Source: Tepidimonas charontis (lineage in GTDB: Bacteria; Pseudomonadota; Gammaproteobacteria; Burkholderiales; Burkholderiaceae_C). Taken from it: a stretch of 64,000 bases of DNA. The notes below the pieces were generated by a model. It saw only the letters and a program-made list of their open reading frames with translations. It was not told the origin of the DNA and made no database searches. Every line of letters starts with the position of its first letter. The first letter of the stretch is position 1. Below, piece by piece: positions 50,223-59,557 of this stretch. Both the position numbers and the translations under genes were made by a program. The stretch is taken from the NCBI RefSeq assembly GCF_007556685.1, contig NZ_VJON01000003.1:1-64000 (forward strand). The letters are read 5' to 3'.

Positions 50223-50963
50223 ATGTTGCTGATTCCCGCCATCGACCTGAAAGACGGCCAGTGCGTGCGCCTGAAGCAAGGCGATATGGACCAGTCCACC
50301 GTATTCAGCGACGACCCGGCCGCGATGGCGCGCCACTGGGTCGAACAGGGGGCCGAGCGGCTGCACCTGGTGGACCTCAATGGCGCCTTTGCCGGCAAAC
50401 CTAAGAACGAAGCGGCCATCCGCAGCATCCTGCGCGAGGTCGGCGATGAGATCGAGGTGCAGCTCGGCGGTGGCATCCGCGACCTCGACACCATCGAGCG
50501 CTACCTCGACGCCGGGCTGCGCTACGTCATCATCGGCACCGCCGCGGTGAAAAACCCCGGCTTTCTGCAGGATGCCTGCACGGCTTTCGGCGGCCACATC
50601 ATCGTGGGGCTGGACGCCAAGGACGGCAAGGTCGCCACCGACGGCTGGAGCAAGCTCACCGGGCACGAGGTGGTCGATCTGGCGCGCAAGTTCGAGGACT
50701 ACGGCGTCGAGGCGATCGTCTACACCGACATCGGCCGCGACGGGATGCTGAGCGGCATCAACGTCGATGCCACCGTGCGACTGGCGCAGGCGCTGTCCAT
50801 CCCCGTCATCGCCTCGGGCGGCCTGTCCGGTCTGGACGACATCCGCCGCTTGTGCGAGGTCGAGTCCGAGGGCGTCGAGGGGGTCATTTGCGGGCGTGCC
50901 ATCTACAGCGGCGCGCTCGACTTTGCGGCCGCCGTGCGCCTGGTGCACGAGCGCAGCGTGTGA
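50223..50963 (+). CDS. hisA: Phosphoribosylformimino-5-aminoimidazole carboxamide ribotide isomerase
   Basis: TIM-barrel isomerase (ProFAR to PRFAR). 246 residues; catalytic D8 in IPAIDLKDG and the second Asp in [10 protein letters not shown], plus the two phosphate-binding GG loops ([16 protein letters not shown]). The stop overlaps a GTG that is an alternative hisF start. Confidence 0.97.
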   Translation: MLLIPAIDLKDGQCVRLKQGDMDQSTVFSDDPAAMARHWVEQGAERLHLVDLNGAFAGKPKNEAAIRSILREVGDEIEVQLGGGIRDLDTIERYLDAGLRYVIIGTAAVKNPGFLQDACTAFGGHIIVGLDAKDGKVATDGWSKLTGHEVVDLARKFEDYGVEAIVYTDIGRDGMLSGINVDATVRLAQALSIPVIASGGLSGLDDIRRLCEVESEGVEGVICGRAIYSGALDFAAAVRLVHERSV

Positions 50964-50968
50964 AATCC

Positions 50969-51769
50969 ATGCTGGCCAAACGCATCATCCCCTGTTTGGA
51001 CGTCACCGGCGGCCGCGTCGTCAAGGGCGTCAACTTCGTCGCGCTGCGCGACGCTGGCGACCCGGTGGAAATCGCCGCCCGTTACAACGAGCAGGGTGCC
51101 GACGAGCTCACCTTTCTCGACATCACCGCCACCAGTGACGGACGTGACCTGATCCTGCCCATCATCGAAGCGGTGGCCAGCCAGGTGTTCATCCCGCTGA
51201 CGGTGGGCGGCGGCGTGCGCACCGTCGACGACGTGCGCCGGCTGCTCAACGCCGGCGCCGACAAGGTCAGCTTCAACTCCGCTGCCATCGCCAACCCCGA
51301 GGTCGTGCGCGCGGCCTCGGCCAAGTACGGCGCGCAGTGCATCGTCGTGGCCATCGACGCCAAGCGCCGCAGCGCCCAGGACGGCCAGCGCCCAGGCCCC
51401 GATGGCGCGCCCATCGGCCCGGGCTGGGACGTCTATTCGCACGGTGGGCGCAAGAACACCTGGCTGGATGCGGTGGCCTGGGCGCGGCAGATGGTTGCCT
51501 TCGGCGCCGGCGAGATTTTGCTCACCAGCATGGACCGCGACGGCACCAAAGCCGGCTTCGATCTGGAGCTCACGCGTGCGGTCAGCGACGCGGTCGAGGT
51601 GCCGGTGATCGCCTCTGGCGGCGTCGGTCACCTGGACCACTTGGTCGATGGCATCCGCATCGGTGGCGCCGACGCCGTGCTGGCGGCCAGCATCTTTCAC
51701 TATGGCGAATACACCGTTGCCCAGGCTAAGCAGCGCCTGGCCGAAGCGGGCATTCCCGTGCGGCTTTGA
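50969..51769 (+). CDS. hisF: Imidazole glycerol phosphate synthase, cyclase subunit
   Basis: TIM-barrel partner of HisH. 266 residues; D11 (IIPCLDVT) and the second catalytic Asp in TSMDRDGT, with phosphate loops TVGGGVRT and [11 protein letters not shown] 50969 chosen; the GTG at 50960 overlapping the hisA stop would add three residues. Confidence 0.97.
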   Translation: MLAKRIIPCLDVTGGRVVKGVNFVALRDAGDPVEIAARYNEQGADELTFLDITATSDGRDLILPIIEAVASQVFIPLTVGGGVRTVDDVRRLLNAGADKVSFNSAAIANPEVVRAASAKYGAQCIVVAIDAKRRSAQDGQRPGPDGAPIGPGWDVYSHGGRKNTWLDAVAWARQMVAFGAGEILLTSMDRDGTKAGFDLELTRAVSDAVEVPVIASGGVGHLDHLVDGIRIGGADAVLAASIFHYGEYTVAQAKQRLAEAGIPVRL

Positions 51770-51781
51770 CGGAGGCAAACG

Positions 51782-52177
51782 ATGGATTGGCTCGATCAGG
51801 TGCACTGGGACGCGCAGGGCTTGGTGCCGGTGATCGCGCAGGAGCGCGACAGCGGTGACGTACTGATGGTGGCCTGGATGAACCGCGAGGCCCTGCAAAA
51901 GACCGCCGAGACCGGGCGCGCGGTCTACTACAGCCGATCGCGCGGGCGGCTATGGTTCAAGGGCGAGGAGTCGGGCCATGTGCAGCAGGTGCACGAAATC
52001 CGGCTCGACTGCGACAACGACGTCGTCCTGCTCAAAGTCACACAGCTCGGCCATGACCCCGGCATCGCCTGCCACACCGGGCGCCATAGCTGCTTTTTCC
52101 AGCGGCTGGATGTGGCCGCGGGCCGTTGGGACAGCGTCGAGCCCGTGCTCAAAGACCCGCAAACCATCTACCGCTGA
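51782..52177 (+). CDS. hisI: Phosphoribosyl-AMP cyclohydrolase
   Basis: Zn-dependent ring opening of PR-AMP. 131 residues, single domain. Metal and active-site residues lie in [13 protein letters not shown] and [11 protein letters not shown] (Cys-His-Cys), with [19 protein letters not shown] typical of HisI. The separate hisE gene follows, so this is the unfused form. Confidence 0.95.
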   Translation: MDWLDQVHWDAQGLVPVIAQERDSGDVLMVAWMNREALQKTAETGRAVYYSRSRGRLWFKGEESGHVQQVHEIRLDCDNDVVLLKVTQLGHDPGIACHTGRHSCFFQRLDVAAGRWDSVEPVLKDPQTIYR

Positions 52178-52193
52178 CAGCTGGAGCGGCTCC

Positions 52194-52631
52194 ATGGAAC
52201 ACCTCCCCCTGGCCGATACCCTGCAGCGGCTGGCCGCCGTCATCGACAGCCGCAAGCCCAGCGCCGGCGGCGATCCGGACAAGAGCTACGTCGCGCGCCT
52301 GCTGCACAAGGGGCCGGACGCCCTTCTGAAAAAAATCACCGAGGAAGCCGGCGAAGTGGTGATGGCCGCCAAGGACCTGCAGCACGGCTCGGGCAGCGCG
52401 CACGCCCTCGTCGGCGAGGTGGCCGACCTGTGGTTTCACAGCATGATCGCGCTGGCGCACTTTGGCCTGGGGCCGGCGGACGTGGTGGCGGAGCTGGCCC
52501 GCCGCGAGGGGCTGTCGGGCCTGGAGGAAAAAGCCCTGCGCCAAGCGCGTGTGCGCGAGGCCGAAGCCGCGGCAGCCGCTGCACCGCCCACGCGCACCCA
52601 CCATTCTCCATCGGGGAGCCTTCTGCCATGA
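52194..52631 (+). CDS. hisE: Phosphoribosyl-ATP pyrophosphatase
   Basis: Hydrolyses PR-ATP to PR-AMP (MazG-like all-alpha fold). 145 residues; [11 protein letters not shown] and the Glu-rich metal motif [16 protein letters not shown]. After the fold (about residue 110) comes an Ala-rich tail of some 30 residues that exists only because the stop overlaps the next gene (ATGA); it is probably disordered. Confidence 0.94.
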   Translation: MEHLPLADTLQRLAAVIDSRKPSAGGDPDKSYVARLLHKGPDALLKKITEEAGEVVMAAKDLQHGSGSAHALVGEVADLWFHSMIALAHFGLGPADVVAELARREGLSGLEEKALRQARVREAEAAAAAAPPTRTHHSPSGSLLP

Positions 52632-53017
52632 CCGCGCCCAACGATCCCATCGATGTCACGCCCACGCGCGTGACCCTGACCCCGGTGCGCACGTCCGAAG
52701 AGCTGGCCAGCCTGCGCCAGCTCACGCTCGTCGTCTATATCCTGTATGCCGTGTCGTGGTTCGTCGGCATCACGGCGCTGGTGGCCATCATCATCAACTA
52801 CGTCAAGCGCGGCGACGTCGCCGGCACCCTGTACGAGAGCCACTTCACCTGGCAGATCCGCACCTTTTGGTGGGGCCTGTTGTGGGCGGTGCTGGGCGGG
52901 GTGACGCTGATGGTGGGCGTCGGGTTCGTCATCTTGCTGGCGGCCTTCGTCTGGACCGTCTATCGCCTGGTCAAAGGCTTTCTGTACTGGAACGACCGCA
53001 AGCCCCTGCCGGTGTGA
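52628..53017 (+). CDS. DUF4870-like small membrane protein
   Basis: 129 residues, three transmembrane segments (about 33-55, 82-103, 106-118) after a polar N-terminus; YNDRK-like ending ([10 protein letters not shown]). Resembles DUF4870/Tic20-like small membrane proteins of unknown role. ATG overlaps the hisE stop, so it is translationally attached to the histidine operon in these bacteria. A biochemical link to histidine is not implied. Confidence 0.8.
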   Translation: MTAPNDPIDVTPTRVTLTPVRTSEELASLRQLTLVVYILYAVSWFVGITALVAIIINYVKRGDVAGTLYESHFTWQIRTFWWGLLWAVLGGVTLMVGVGFVILLAAFVWTVYRLVKGFLYWNDRKPLPV

Positions 53018-53171
53018 GCCGTGCCGTGCGCACATGGGTCGCTACGTCGGCAGTCGTGCCGCGACTGCGCCACGGTCGCTATAGTTGCGGCTGCGCTGTG
53101 AGGTGCTCGGCGGGTGCCGGTGGCACACGCCTGCCCGTTATGGCCGCGCGTTGTCGTGTGCTGGAGTTCGC

Positions 53172-53531
53172 ATGTCCTACGATCCCGATTGCATCTTCTG
53201 CAAAATCATCGCTGGCCAGATTCCGAGCCGCAAGGTGTACGAAGACGACGAGCTGTACGCCTTTCACGACATCCACCCCTGGGCGCCGGTGCACTTTTTG
53301 CTCGTGCCCAAGGCGCACATCCCCTCGATGGCGCAGCTGACGCCCGAGCACGAGCGCCTGATGGGACGCCTGATGGTGCTGGCACCGCGCCTGGCGCTGG
53401 AGCAGGGCTGCCTGCCGTATCCGGAAGGGGGGTTTCGCATCGTGTGCAACACCGGTGCCCATGGCGGACAGGAAGTGCACCACTTGCACGTGCACGTCAT
53501 CGGCGGCCCGCGCCCGTGGCGCAAGGGCTAA
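53172..53531 (+). CDS. HIT-family nucleotide hydrolase (HinT-like)
   Basis: 119-residue histidine-triad protein; CIFCKIIAGQIPS with two N-terminal Cys, then the catalytic HxHxH in HHLHVHVIGG. HinT-type enzymes hydrolyse AMP-amino acid phosphoramidates. Usually found between the his genes and tatA in Burkholderiales. A 154-bp gap before it holds nothing recognised. Confidence 0.92.
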   Translation: MSYDPDCIFCKIIAGQIPSRKVYEDDELYAFHDIHPWAPVHFLLVPKAHIPSMAQLTPEHERLMGRLMVLAPRLALEQGCLPYPEGGFRIVCNTGAHGGQEVHHLHVHVIGGPRPWRKG

Positions 53532-53642
53532 AACGCGCGTGCGCGGCTGCGGATGCTCGGCGCGCCGCACACACAGCGCCAGCGCTTTGCGGCACAATGC
53601 GGCGCGGGCCGGCGCCGTGGCGGTGAAACCGGCGGCGCTGCG

Positions 53643-53648
53643 TAGAAT
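53643..53648 (+). promoter_or_regulatory. Putative -10 box of tatABC
   Basis: TAGAAT at 53643-53648, 46 bp before the tatA ATG, in the 163-bp gap after the HIT gene. The -35 region is poor (GCGGTG at 17 bp), typical of GC-rich beta-proteobacterial promoters. The same hexamer appears upstream of metK and cytochrome c4. Confidence 0.45.
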
Positions 53649-53694
53649 CGAAGTCTTTGCATCGGGGCCGGCTGCCCCGTTCCTGGAGTAGAGC

Positions 53695-53934
53695 ATGGGC
53701 AGTTTTTCCATTTGGCATTGGCTGGTCGTCCTGTTGATCGTGGTACTGGTGTTCGGTACCAAGAAGCTGAAGAACCTGGGCTCCGACCTGGGCGCGGCCG
53801 TCAAAGGCTTCAAGGACGGGATGGCGCAGGGCAACACCACGGACGCCGCCTCCACCCCGGCGCCGCAGGTGACCGCCGACAAGAGCGCGACCGACAAGAC
53901 CACCATCGACGTCGACGCCAAGACCAAGTCGTAA
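53695..53934 (+). CDS. tatA: Sec-independent protein translocase subunit TatA
   Basis: Pore-forming or membrane-weakening Tat subunit. 79 residues: short N-terminal helix ([16 protein letters not shown]), the conserved [10 protein letters not shown] hinge and amphipathic helix ([15 protein letters not shown]), then a Thr/Ala/Asp tail. Start ATG 53695 has GGAGTAGAG upstream. Probable local clients include MsrP and the Rieske protein. Confidence 0.95.
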   Translation: MGSFSIWHWLVVLLIVVLVFGTKKLKNLGSDLGAAVKGFKDGMAQGNTTDAASTPAPQVTADKSATDKTTIDVDAKTKS

Positions 53935-53949
53935 GCGCCGCCGTCCGGC

Positions 53950-54447
53950 ATGATCGATCTGGGTATTTCCAAACTGGCGCTCATCGGGGTCGTGGCGCTG
54001 GTCGTCATCGGTCCCGAGCGTCTGCCACGCGTCGCTCGCACCGTCGGGGCCCTGCTGGGCAAGGCGCAGCGCTACGTGGCCGAGGTCAAGGCCGAGGTCA
54101 ACCGCACCATCGAGCTCGAAGAGCTCAAACGCATGAAGGAGTCGGTGGAGCGCACCGCGCGCGAGGTCGAATCGCAGGTCAGCTCGACGGCCGCTGATTT
54201 CGAGCGCGAATGGTCCGAGGTCACGGCGGGTCTGTCCAACGCGAGCACGGGAGCCGCCTCGGCCGCGCCCGATCTGTCCTCGATCGGCACGCCGCTGTAC
54301 CCGGAGTACCGGCGTCCGAAGAAGAATTTCCGCCTCAAGCGCCAGGCCATCCCGCAGTGGTACAAGGCGCGCGCGGGTGTACGCACCCGGGCCCTGTCCG
54401 GCGCGGCGCGGGTGGCCCGCTACCGCCCCAAACTGCCTTCGCGTTGA
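53950..54447 (+). CDS. tatB: Sec-independent protein translocase subunit TatB
   Basis: Part of the TatBC receptor for twin-arginine signals. 165 residues; N-terminal helix with [30 protein letters not shown] in outline (Glu in the transmembrane helix edge, GPERLP hinge), a long amphipathic/coiled region (about 30-90) and a basic C-terminus. 15 bp after tatA and 3 bp before tatC. Confidence 0.94.
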   Translation: MIDLGISKLALIGVVALVVIGPERLPRVARTVGALLGKAQRYVAEVKAEVNRTIELEELKRMKESVERTAREVESQVSSTAADFEREWSEVTAGLSNASTGAASAAPDLSSIGTPLYPEYRRPKKNFRLKRQAIPQWYKARAGVRTRALSGAARVARYRPKLPSR

Positions 54448-54450
54448 ACC

Positions 54451-55254
54451 ATGTCCGATTCCCGTGATCCGGCCGACGAACTGGCCGGCACCGAGCAGCC
54501 CTTCGTCGCGCACCTGATGGAGCTGCGCGACCGCATCCTCTATGCCTTGGCGGGAGTGGGCGTGTGCATGGTGCTGCTGGCCATTTGGCCCGGCCCGAGC
54601 GGCCTGATCGACTTCATCGCGCAGCCGATACGCGCCCACATGCCGCCGGAGGCGCGCCTGATCGCGGTGGGCGTCTTCTCGCCCTTCTTCGTACCGCTGA
54701 AAGTGCTGATGATGGCCGGACTACTGATGGCCCTGCCGTGGGTCATCTATCAGGTCTGGGCATTCGTCGCCCCGGGCCTGTACAGTCATGAGAAGCGTTT
54801 TGCCCTGCCCTTGATCGTCATCGGCAGCGCGCTGGCCTATCTGGGCATTGCCTTTGTGCAGTTTTTCGTGCTCGATAAGATGTTCGCGTTCATTCAGGGG
54901 GTCACGCCCGCAAGCGTCAACGCCACGCCGGACATCGCTTCCTACGTCGAGGCCATCCTGTCGCTTTACCTGGCTTTCGGGCTGGCTTTTCAGGTGCCGG
55001 TGGTGGTGATGCTGTTGGTGCGCTTCGACATGGTCACGATCGACAAACTGAAGTCGTTCCGTGGCTACTTCATCGTCGTGTCCTTCATCATCGCCGCAGT
55101 CGTCACGCCGCCCGACGTGATTTCACAAATCGCGCTGGCCGTGCCGATGTGCCTGCTCTACGAGCTGGGCATCATCGGGGCGCGCTGGTTCGTGCGCGCC
55201 ACCCGTGCACCGGACGACGAAGCTGCCGAAGGCGGGGCGGCCGACGGACGCTGA
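54451..55254 (+). CDS. tatC: Sec-independent protein translocase subunit TatC
   Basis: Multispanning receptor core of Tat translocation. 267 residues, six transmembrane helices; the N-terminal PFVAHLMELRDRIL with the conserved Glu, the periplasmic FxPxExK-like segments and the F-R-G-Y-F region after LKSF. Ends with an acidic tail. Convergent with the protease gene after 87 bp. Confidence 0.95.
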   Translation: MSDSRDPADELAGTEQPFVAHLMELRDRILYALAGVGVCMVLLAIWPGPSGLIDFIAQPIRAHMPPEARLIAVGVFSPFFVPLKVLMMAGLLMALPWVIYQVWAFVAPGLYSHEKRFALPLIVIGSALAYLGIAFVQFFVLDKMFAFIQGVTPASVNATPDIASYVEAILSLYLAFGLAFQVPVVVMLLVRFDMVTIDKLKSFRGYFIVVSFIIAAVVTPPDVISQIALAVPMCLLYELGIIGARWFVRATRAPDDEAAEGGAADGR

Positions 55255-55341
55255 CGGGCGGCCACGTCTCACACTGGCGTTGGGCTTCGATGGGTGAAGG
55301 CAGCGCCGCGGGCACGATTGCGCGTGCCCAACGGTTGCCGT

Positions 55342-56490
55342 TTAGCGTGTGGCGCCCTGCGGGGCAGGGCGGCGCTGCGGGACGACAGTGAGTCGCTGCA
55401 CACCATCGCGGCGCTGGATTTCGATCTCGGCCGGGACGCCGGGGCGCAGGGCAGCCACCGCCGCGAGCAAACCCGGGACGTCGCGCACCGGTGTCTGACC
55501 CACACGCGTGATGACGTCGCCAGGCTGAATGCCGGCCTGTGCCGCGGGGCCGTTTTGCAGCACCCCTGTGACGATGACGCCGCGCGTCTTGGGCACGCCG
55601 AAGTGTTCCGCCAACTCGGGCGTGAGCTCTTGCGGCTCCACGCCGATCCAGCCCCGCGTGACGCTGCCGTCGCGCACGATCGCGTCCATGACCTCGCGCG
55701 CCGTGGCCATCGGGATCGCAAAGCCGATGCCCATCGAGCCGCCCGAGCGCGAGTAAATGGCGGTATTGATACCGACCAGGTGGCCTTCGGCATCCACCAG
55801 CGCGCCGCCGGAGTTGCCTGGGTTGATGGCGGCATCGGTCTGGATGAAATTTTCGAAGGTATTGAGCCCGAGGTGCGTGCGGCCCAACGCGCTGACGATA
55901 CCTGCAGTCACCGTCTGTCCCACTCCGAATGGGTTACCGATGGCCAGTACGCGGTCGCCGATTTCCAGGGTTTCCGAGCGCCCCAGCACGATCACCGGCA
56001 GATCGGGCAAGTCGATGCGCAACACCGCCAAATCGGTCTCGGGATCGGTGCCGATGACGCGCGCGGACGCCTGCCGCCCGTCGCTGAGCTGCACCAGAAT
56101 ATCGTCGGCGCCCTCGATGACGTGGTTGTTGGTGAGTACGTAGCCGGCGGGGCTGACGATGACGCCGGAGCCCAGACCGGTTTGGGACCATGAGTCCTCC
56201 GAGTCTGGGTCGGCGGGGTCGCCAAACCAGGGCAGGTCGGCGTGCGGATTGGCCGTGGTCTTGCTCGCGCTGATGCTGACCACGGCGGGGGCCGCGGCCT
56301 TGGCGGCGCGGCTGAGGCTATTGGCCGCGATGGCGGCGCTGCGGGTGTCGGGTGCGACCTCGAGCACCGGCACCAGGCCGCTGAGCTCTGGGCGGTGCGC
56401 CAGCCACTGGGGTTTGAGCGTGGCGACCACGAACCACACCGCCAGCACCACCGTGACGGTTTGCGAAAACAACAACCAAAAACGTCTCAT
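55342..56490 (-). CDS. Membrane-anchored HtrA/DegS-type serine protease
   Basis: Periplasmic trypsin-like protease held by one N-terminal helix (residues 4-24). 382 residues; catalytic triad H123 (NNHVIEG), D153 (ETDLAV) and S227 (NPGNSGGA), then a single PDZ domain (about 275-370). One PDZ plus a membrane anchor resembles DegS more than DegP. It could sense unfolded outer-membrane proteins, but regulon partners are not in view. ATG 56490 gives the anchor directly. Confidence 0.92.
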   Translation of the reverse strand: MRRFWLLFSQTVTVVLAVWFVVATLKPQWLAHRPELSGLVPVLEVAPDTRSAAIAANSLSRAAKAAAPAVVSISASKTTANPHADLPWFGDPADPDSEDSWSQTGLGSGVIVSPAGYVLTNNHVIEGADDILVQLSDGRQASARVIGTDPETDLAVLRIDLPDLPVIVLGRSETLEIGDRVLAIGNPFGVGQTVTAGIVSALGRTHLGLNTFENFIQTDAAINPGNSGGALVDAEGHLVGINTAIYSRSGGSMGIGFAIPMATAREVMDAIVRDGSVTRGWIGVEPQELTPELAEHFGVPKTRGVIVTGVLQNGPAAQAGIQPGDVITRVGQTPVRDVPGLLAAVAALRPGVPAEIEIQRRDGVQRLTVVPQRRPAPQGATR

Positions 56491-56640
56491 CGCGCAGCAC
56501 AAAAAAAGCAAGGATATGGGCCGGGCCGATGGGCCTGACTCGGGCAGGAGTTGGACAAAGGGTTGACGTGTGTCAAAGACGCCGCGCCGCTTTGCCGTTT
56601 CAATGTATGCATTCGTCGACCCATGGAGGAGCAACCGCGT

Positions 56641-56787
56641 ATGAAAGCGATTGTGGACCTTTTTTCGACCGACTACGGTCTCATGAGCCTGGGCGTCATC
56701 GCCTTCATCGTCGCGATGGCTGTGTGGTTTTACCGCTTTTTCAGCCGCAAGATGAATGAGTCGCAGCGGGCAGCCGGCCAATCCTGA
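56641..56787 (+). CDS. DUF3149 small membrane protein
   Basis: 48-residue single-span protein: MKAIVDLFSTDYGLMSLGV start, one transmembrane helix (about 16-36), then a basic tail (FFSRKMNESQ). This pattern is the DUF3149 family, of unknown function. A clear GGAGGAG ribosome site lies 9-10 bp before ATG 56641, which decides this start over longer frames. Confidence 0.85.
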   Translation: MKAIVDLFSTDYGLMSLGVIAFIVAMAVWFYRFFSRKMNESQRAAGQS

Positions 56788-56820
56788 CCGACCCGCTTGG
56801 GCGGTGCGACAATGCCGCCC

Positions 56821-57618
56821 ATGAACCAAGCGCATACCGAAAAAAGCACCGGCCACCCTGGGGCACACCGCGATGCGGTGCTGGCCACGCTGCAGGCGTG
56901 GCTGGAGCCGGGCCGGTTTCAGGATGTCGGGCCGAATGGGCTGCAGGTGGAGGGGCGGGCGCAGGTGCGCCGGCTCGTCAGCGGCGTGACGGCCAGTCGG
57001 GCGCTGATCGACGCCGCCATCGCGTTCGGAGCGGATGCGATCCTGGTGCATCACGGGCTGTTCTGGCGCAGGCAAAGCGGCGTCGTCACCGGCTGGCTGA
57101 AGCAGCGCCTGCAGCGCCTGCTGGCGCACGACGTCAACCTCTTCGCTTACCACTTGCCATTGGACGCCCACCCGACGCTGGGCAACAACGCCCAGCTCGG
57201 CCAACGCCTTGGCTTTACGCCCGAGGGCGACGCCTGGCAACGCTTTGGCGAGCAGCAATTGGGCTTTTTGGGACGCAGCCCCTGCGCGTCGCTGCCGGCG
57301 CTGTGCGCGCATATCGAGGCGGTGCTCGGGCGCACCGTCACTGCCGTGGCGGGCGACGGGCGGCCGATTCGGCGCGTGGCCTGGTGCAGCGGTGGGGCCC
57401 AGGGCTACTTCGAGGCCGCCATCGCCGCCGGCGCCGACGCGTTCGTGACCGGCGAAATCTCCGAGCCCCAAGCGCACCTGGCGCGAGAGTGCGGTGTGGC
57501 GTTTTTGGCGTGCGGCCACCACGCCACCGAGCGCTACGGAGCCGCCGCCGTCGGCGAAGCCTTGGCGGCCGAGTTCGGCTTGGAACACCGCTTCATCGAC
57601 ATCGACAACCCGGCCTGA
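56821..57618 (+). CDS. NIF3-like dinuclear metal-centre protein
   Basis: 265-residue NIF3/YbgI family protein. Metal ligands fall in VHHGLFW, NLFAYHLPLDAHP and the C-terminal GHHATERYG. Family role is uncertain (GTP cyclohydrolase I type 2 and tRNA-related functions have been proposed). ATG 56821 chosen; in-frame ATG 56812 is possible. Confidence 0.9.
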   Translation: MNQAHTEKSTGHPGAHRDAVLATLQAWLEPGRFQDVGPNGLQVEGRAQVRRLVSGVTASRALIDAAIAFGADAILVHHGLFWRRQSGVVTGWLKQRLQRLLAHDVNLFAYHLPLDAHPTLGNNAQLGQRLGFTPEGDAWQRFGEQQLGFLGRSPCASLPALCAHIEAVLGRTVTAVAGDGRPIRRVAWCSGGAQGYFEAAIAAGADAFVTGEISEPQAHLARECGVAFLACGHHATERYGAAAVGEALAAEFGLEHRFIDIDNPA

Positions 57619-57647
57619 ATGCTGGGCCACTGCCGAAGCTTTGACGC

Positions 57648-58760
57648 ATGTCTGCCGCCGACATCGACCCGAGTGCGCCGGCGCCCGCCGCCGCCGACCC
57701 AGGCCGCGCCGCCGGCGCTGCGGCACGTCCGATTGCCATCACGATGGGCGATGCGGCGGGCATTGGGCCCGAGATCGTGGCCGAGGTCTTTCGGCGCCGC
57801 CCGCATTGGTCGTCGCGCTGCGTCGTCATTGGTGACCTGGGCGTGATGCGGCGTGCCGTGCGCGTCAGCGGGGGCTTGTTGCCCATTGCCGAACTCGAAG
57901 GGCCGGCGCAGGCGGCCCAGGTGCCACCGCGCTGCGTGCCCCTGTGGCCGGCGGTGACGCTGCCGACGCTGCCGCCGTTCGGGCGCATCGACCCCGCTGC
58001 TGGCCGCGCCGCTGCCGACGCCGTGGTGCTGGCGGCTGAAGCGGCGCTGCGCGGTGAAGTGGCGGCGGTGGTCACCGCGCCACTGCACAAAGAGGCACTG
58101 GCCGCCGCTGGCTTGCCCTATCCGGGCCACACGGAGCTGCTGCAGGCGGTGGCGGCACGGTACCTGGGCGTGTCCACCACCGAGCTGCCCGTGCGCATGA
58201 TGCTCTCCAGCCCCGAACTGCGCACCGTGCTGGTGTCGATCCACCTGCCGTTGCGCGCCGCCATCGACGCCGTCACCACCGAGGTCGTGTGGGAGACGAT
58301 CCGCATCACGCACACCCACTTCACGCAGCGGCTCGGCTGGCCGCAGTGCCGCATTGCGGTGGCGGGGCTCAATCCGCACGCTGGCGAGGGCGGCTTGTTC
58401 GGGCGCGAGGAGATCGAGCACATCGCGCCGGCCGTGCAGCGCGCCCGCGCGGCCGGCTGCACGGTCAGCGGTCCGCATCCGCCCGACACCGTCTTCATGC
58501 ACGCGCGCGCCGGCGCCTTCGACGTCGTTATCGCGATGTACCACGACCAAGGTTTGATCCCGGTCAAATATCTGGGTTTGGCCCATGGGGTCAATACCAC
58601 CCTCGGTTTGCCGTTCGTGCGCACCAGTCCGGACCACGGCACGGCCTTCGATCTGGCCGGCCGCGGGGTGGCCGATCCGTCGAGCCTGATGGCCGCCATC
58701 GAGGCCGCGTGGGGCGACACGGTCCCCGTGCCAGCGGGCGCCGCTGCGGCGTCCGCATGA
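57648..58760 (+). CDS. pdxA: 4-hydroxythreonine-4-phosphate dehydrogenase
   Basis: NAD- and metal-dependent step of the DXP-dependent vitamin B6 pathway. 370 residues; ITMGDAAGIGPEI, the TAPLHKEAL motif, GHTELLQ and YHDQGLIPVKY with metal His. A 27-residue Ala/Pro-rich N-terminal extension precedes the fold. 29 bp after the NIF3 gene, likely co-transcribed. Confidence 0.95.
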   Translation: MSAADIDPSAPAPAAADPGRAAGAAARPIAITMGDAAGIGPEIVAEVFRRRPHWSSRCVVIGDLGVMRRAVRVSGGLLPIAELEGPAQAAQVPPRCVPLWPAVTLPTLPPFGRIDPAAGRAAADAVVLAAEAALRGEVAAVVTAPLHKEALAAAGLPYPGHTELLQAVAARYLGVSTTELPVRMMLSSPELRTVLVSIHLPLRAAIDAVTTEVVWETIRITHTHFTQRLGWPQCRIAVAGLNPHAGEGGLFGREEIEHIAPAVQRARAAGCTVSGPHPPDTVFMHARAGAFDVVIAMYHDQGLIPVKYLGLAHGVNTTLGLPFVRTSPDHGTAFDLAGRGVADPSSLMAAIEAAWGDTVPVPAGAAAASA

Positions 58761-58828
58761 CCTCGGCGGCGGCGCGGTCGATCCCGACCGGTACGTGGGC
58801 CACTCCGGGCAAACCCGCAGTCATCCGA

Positions 58829-58834
58829 TACAAT
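58829..58834 (+). promoter_or_regulatory. Putative -10 box of petABC
   Basis: TACAAT at 58829-58834, 82 bp before petA, in the gap after pdxA. The expected -35 (CGGGCA) is weak. Best candidate for the start of the petABC-sspAB unit. Confidence 0.4.
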
Positions 58835-58916
58835 GGGGAGTGGTTTTGGGTATGTGTCGGCGCGTGGCGTCGATGCCTGCCCTGCGTTTGCCACTGTCAT
58901 ACAGAAAGATTCCCCC

Positions 58917-59516
58917 ATGAGCGAAGCCACCGTCAACCAAGAGCGCCGGACTTGGCTGATCACCTCGTGCGCCGTGGGTGGCGCGGGTGCCGCCGCCGTC
59001 GCCGTTCCCTTCGTCAGTTCGTTCGCGCCGTCGGAGCGTGCGAAAGCCGCGGGTGCGGCGGTCGAGGTGGATATCTCGAAGCTGCAGCCGGGCGAAAAAA
59101 TGGTCGTCGAATGGCGCGGTAAGCCCGTGTGGATCATGCGCCGCACGCCCGAGATGCTGGCCTCGCTGGAGAAGGTCGAGGATCAGCTCGCCGATCCCAA
59201 TTCGGACCGCAAGGCCTACCCCACGCCGCCCTACGCGAAGAACCGGCACCGCTCGGTCAAGCCCGAGTACCTGGTCGCAGTGGGCATTTGCTCCCATCTG
59301 GGCTGCTCGCCCGTGGACAAGCTGCAGCCCGGTCCCCAGCCGTCGCTGCCCGATGACTGGCAAGGGGGCTTTCTGTGCCCGTGTCACGGCTCCACGTTCG
59401 ACCTGGCCGGTCGCGTCTTCAAAAACAAGCCGGCGCCGGACAACCTGGAGATTCCGCCGCACTACTACGTCTCCGACACCGTGCTGCTGATCGGTGAAGA
59501 TCCGCCCAAGGCGTGA
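58917..59516 (+). CDS. petA: Ubiquinol-cytochrome c reductase Rieske iron-sulfur subunit
   Basis: 2Fe-2S subunit of the bc1 complex. 199 residues; N-terminal anchor helix preceded by E-R-R-T-W-L, a twin-arginine-type motif, and the cluster ligands CSHLGC and CPCHGS. ATG 58917 is preferred because an in-frame start at 58833 would add 28 unlike residues. First of petABC; its export would use the TatABC encoded upstream. Confidence 0.95.
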   Translation: MSEATVNQERRTWLITSCAVGGAGAAAVAVPFVSSFAPSERAKAAGAAVEVDISKLQPGEKMVVEWRGKPVWIMRRTPEMLASLEKVEDQLADPNSDRKAYPTPPYAKNRHRSVKPEYLVAVGICSHLGCSPVDKLQPGPQPSLPDDWQGGFLCPCHGSTFDLAGRVFKNKPAPDNLEIPPHYYVSDTVLLIGEDPPKA

Positions 59517-59557
59517 TGCCCGAGAACGCGACTGCACAGCTTCACGAGGTAACCACC

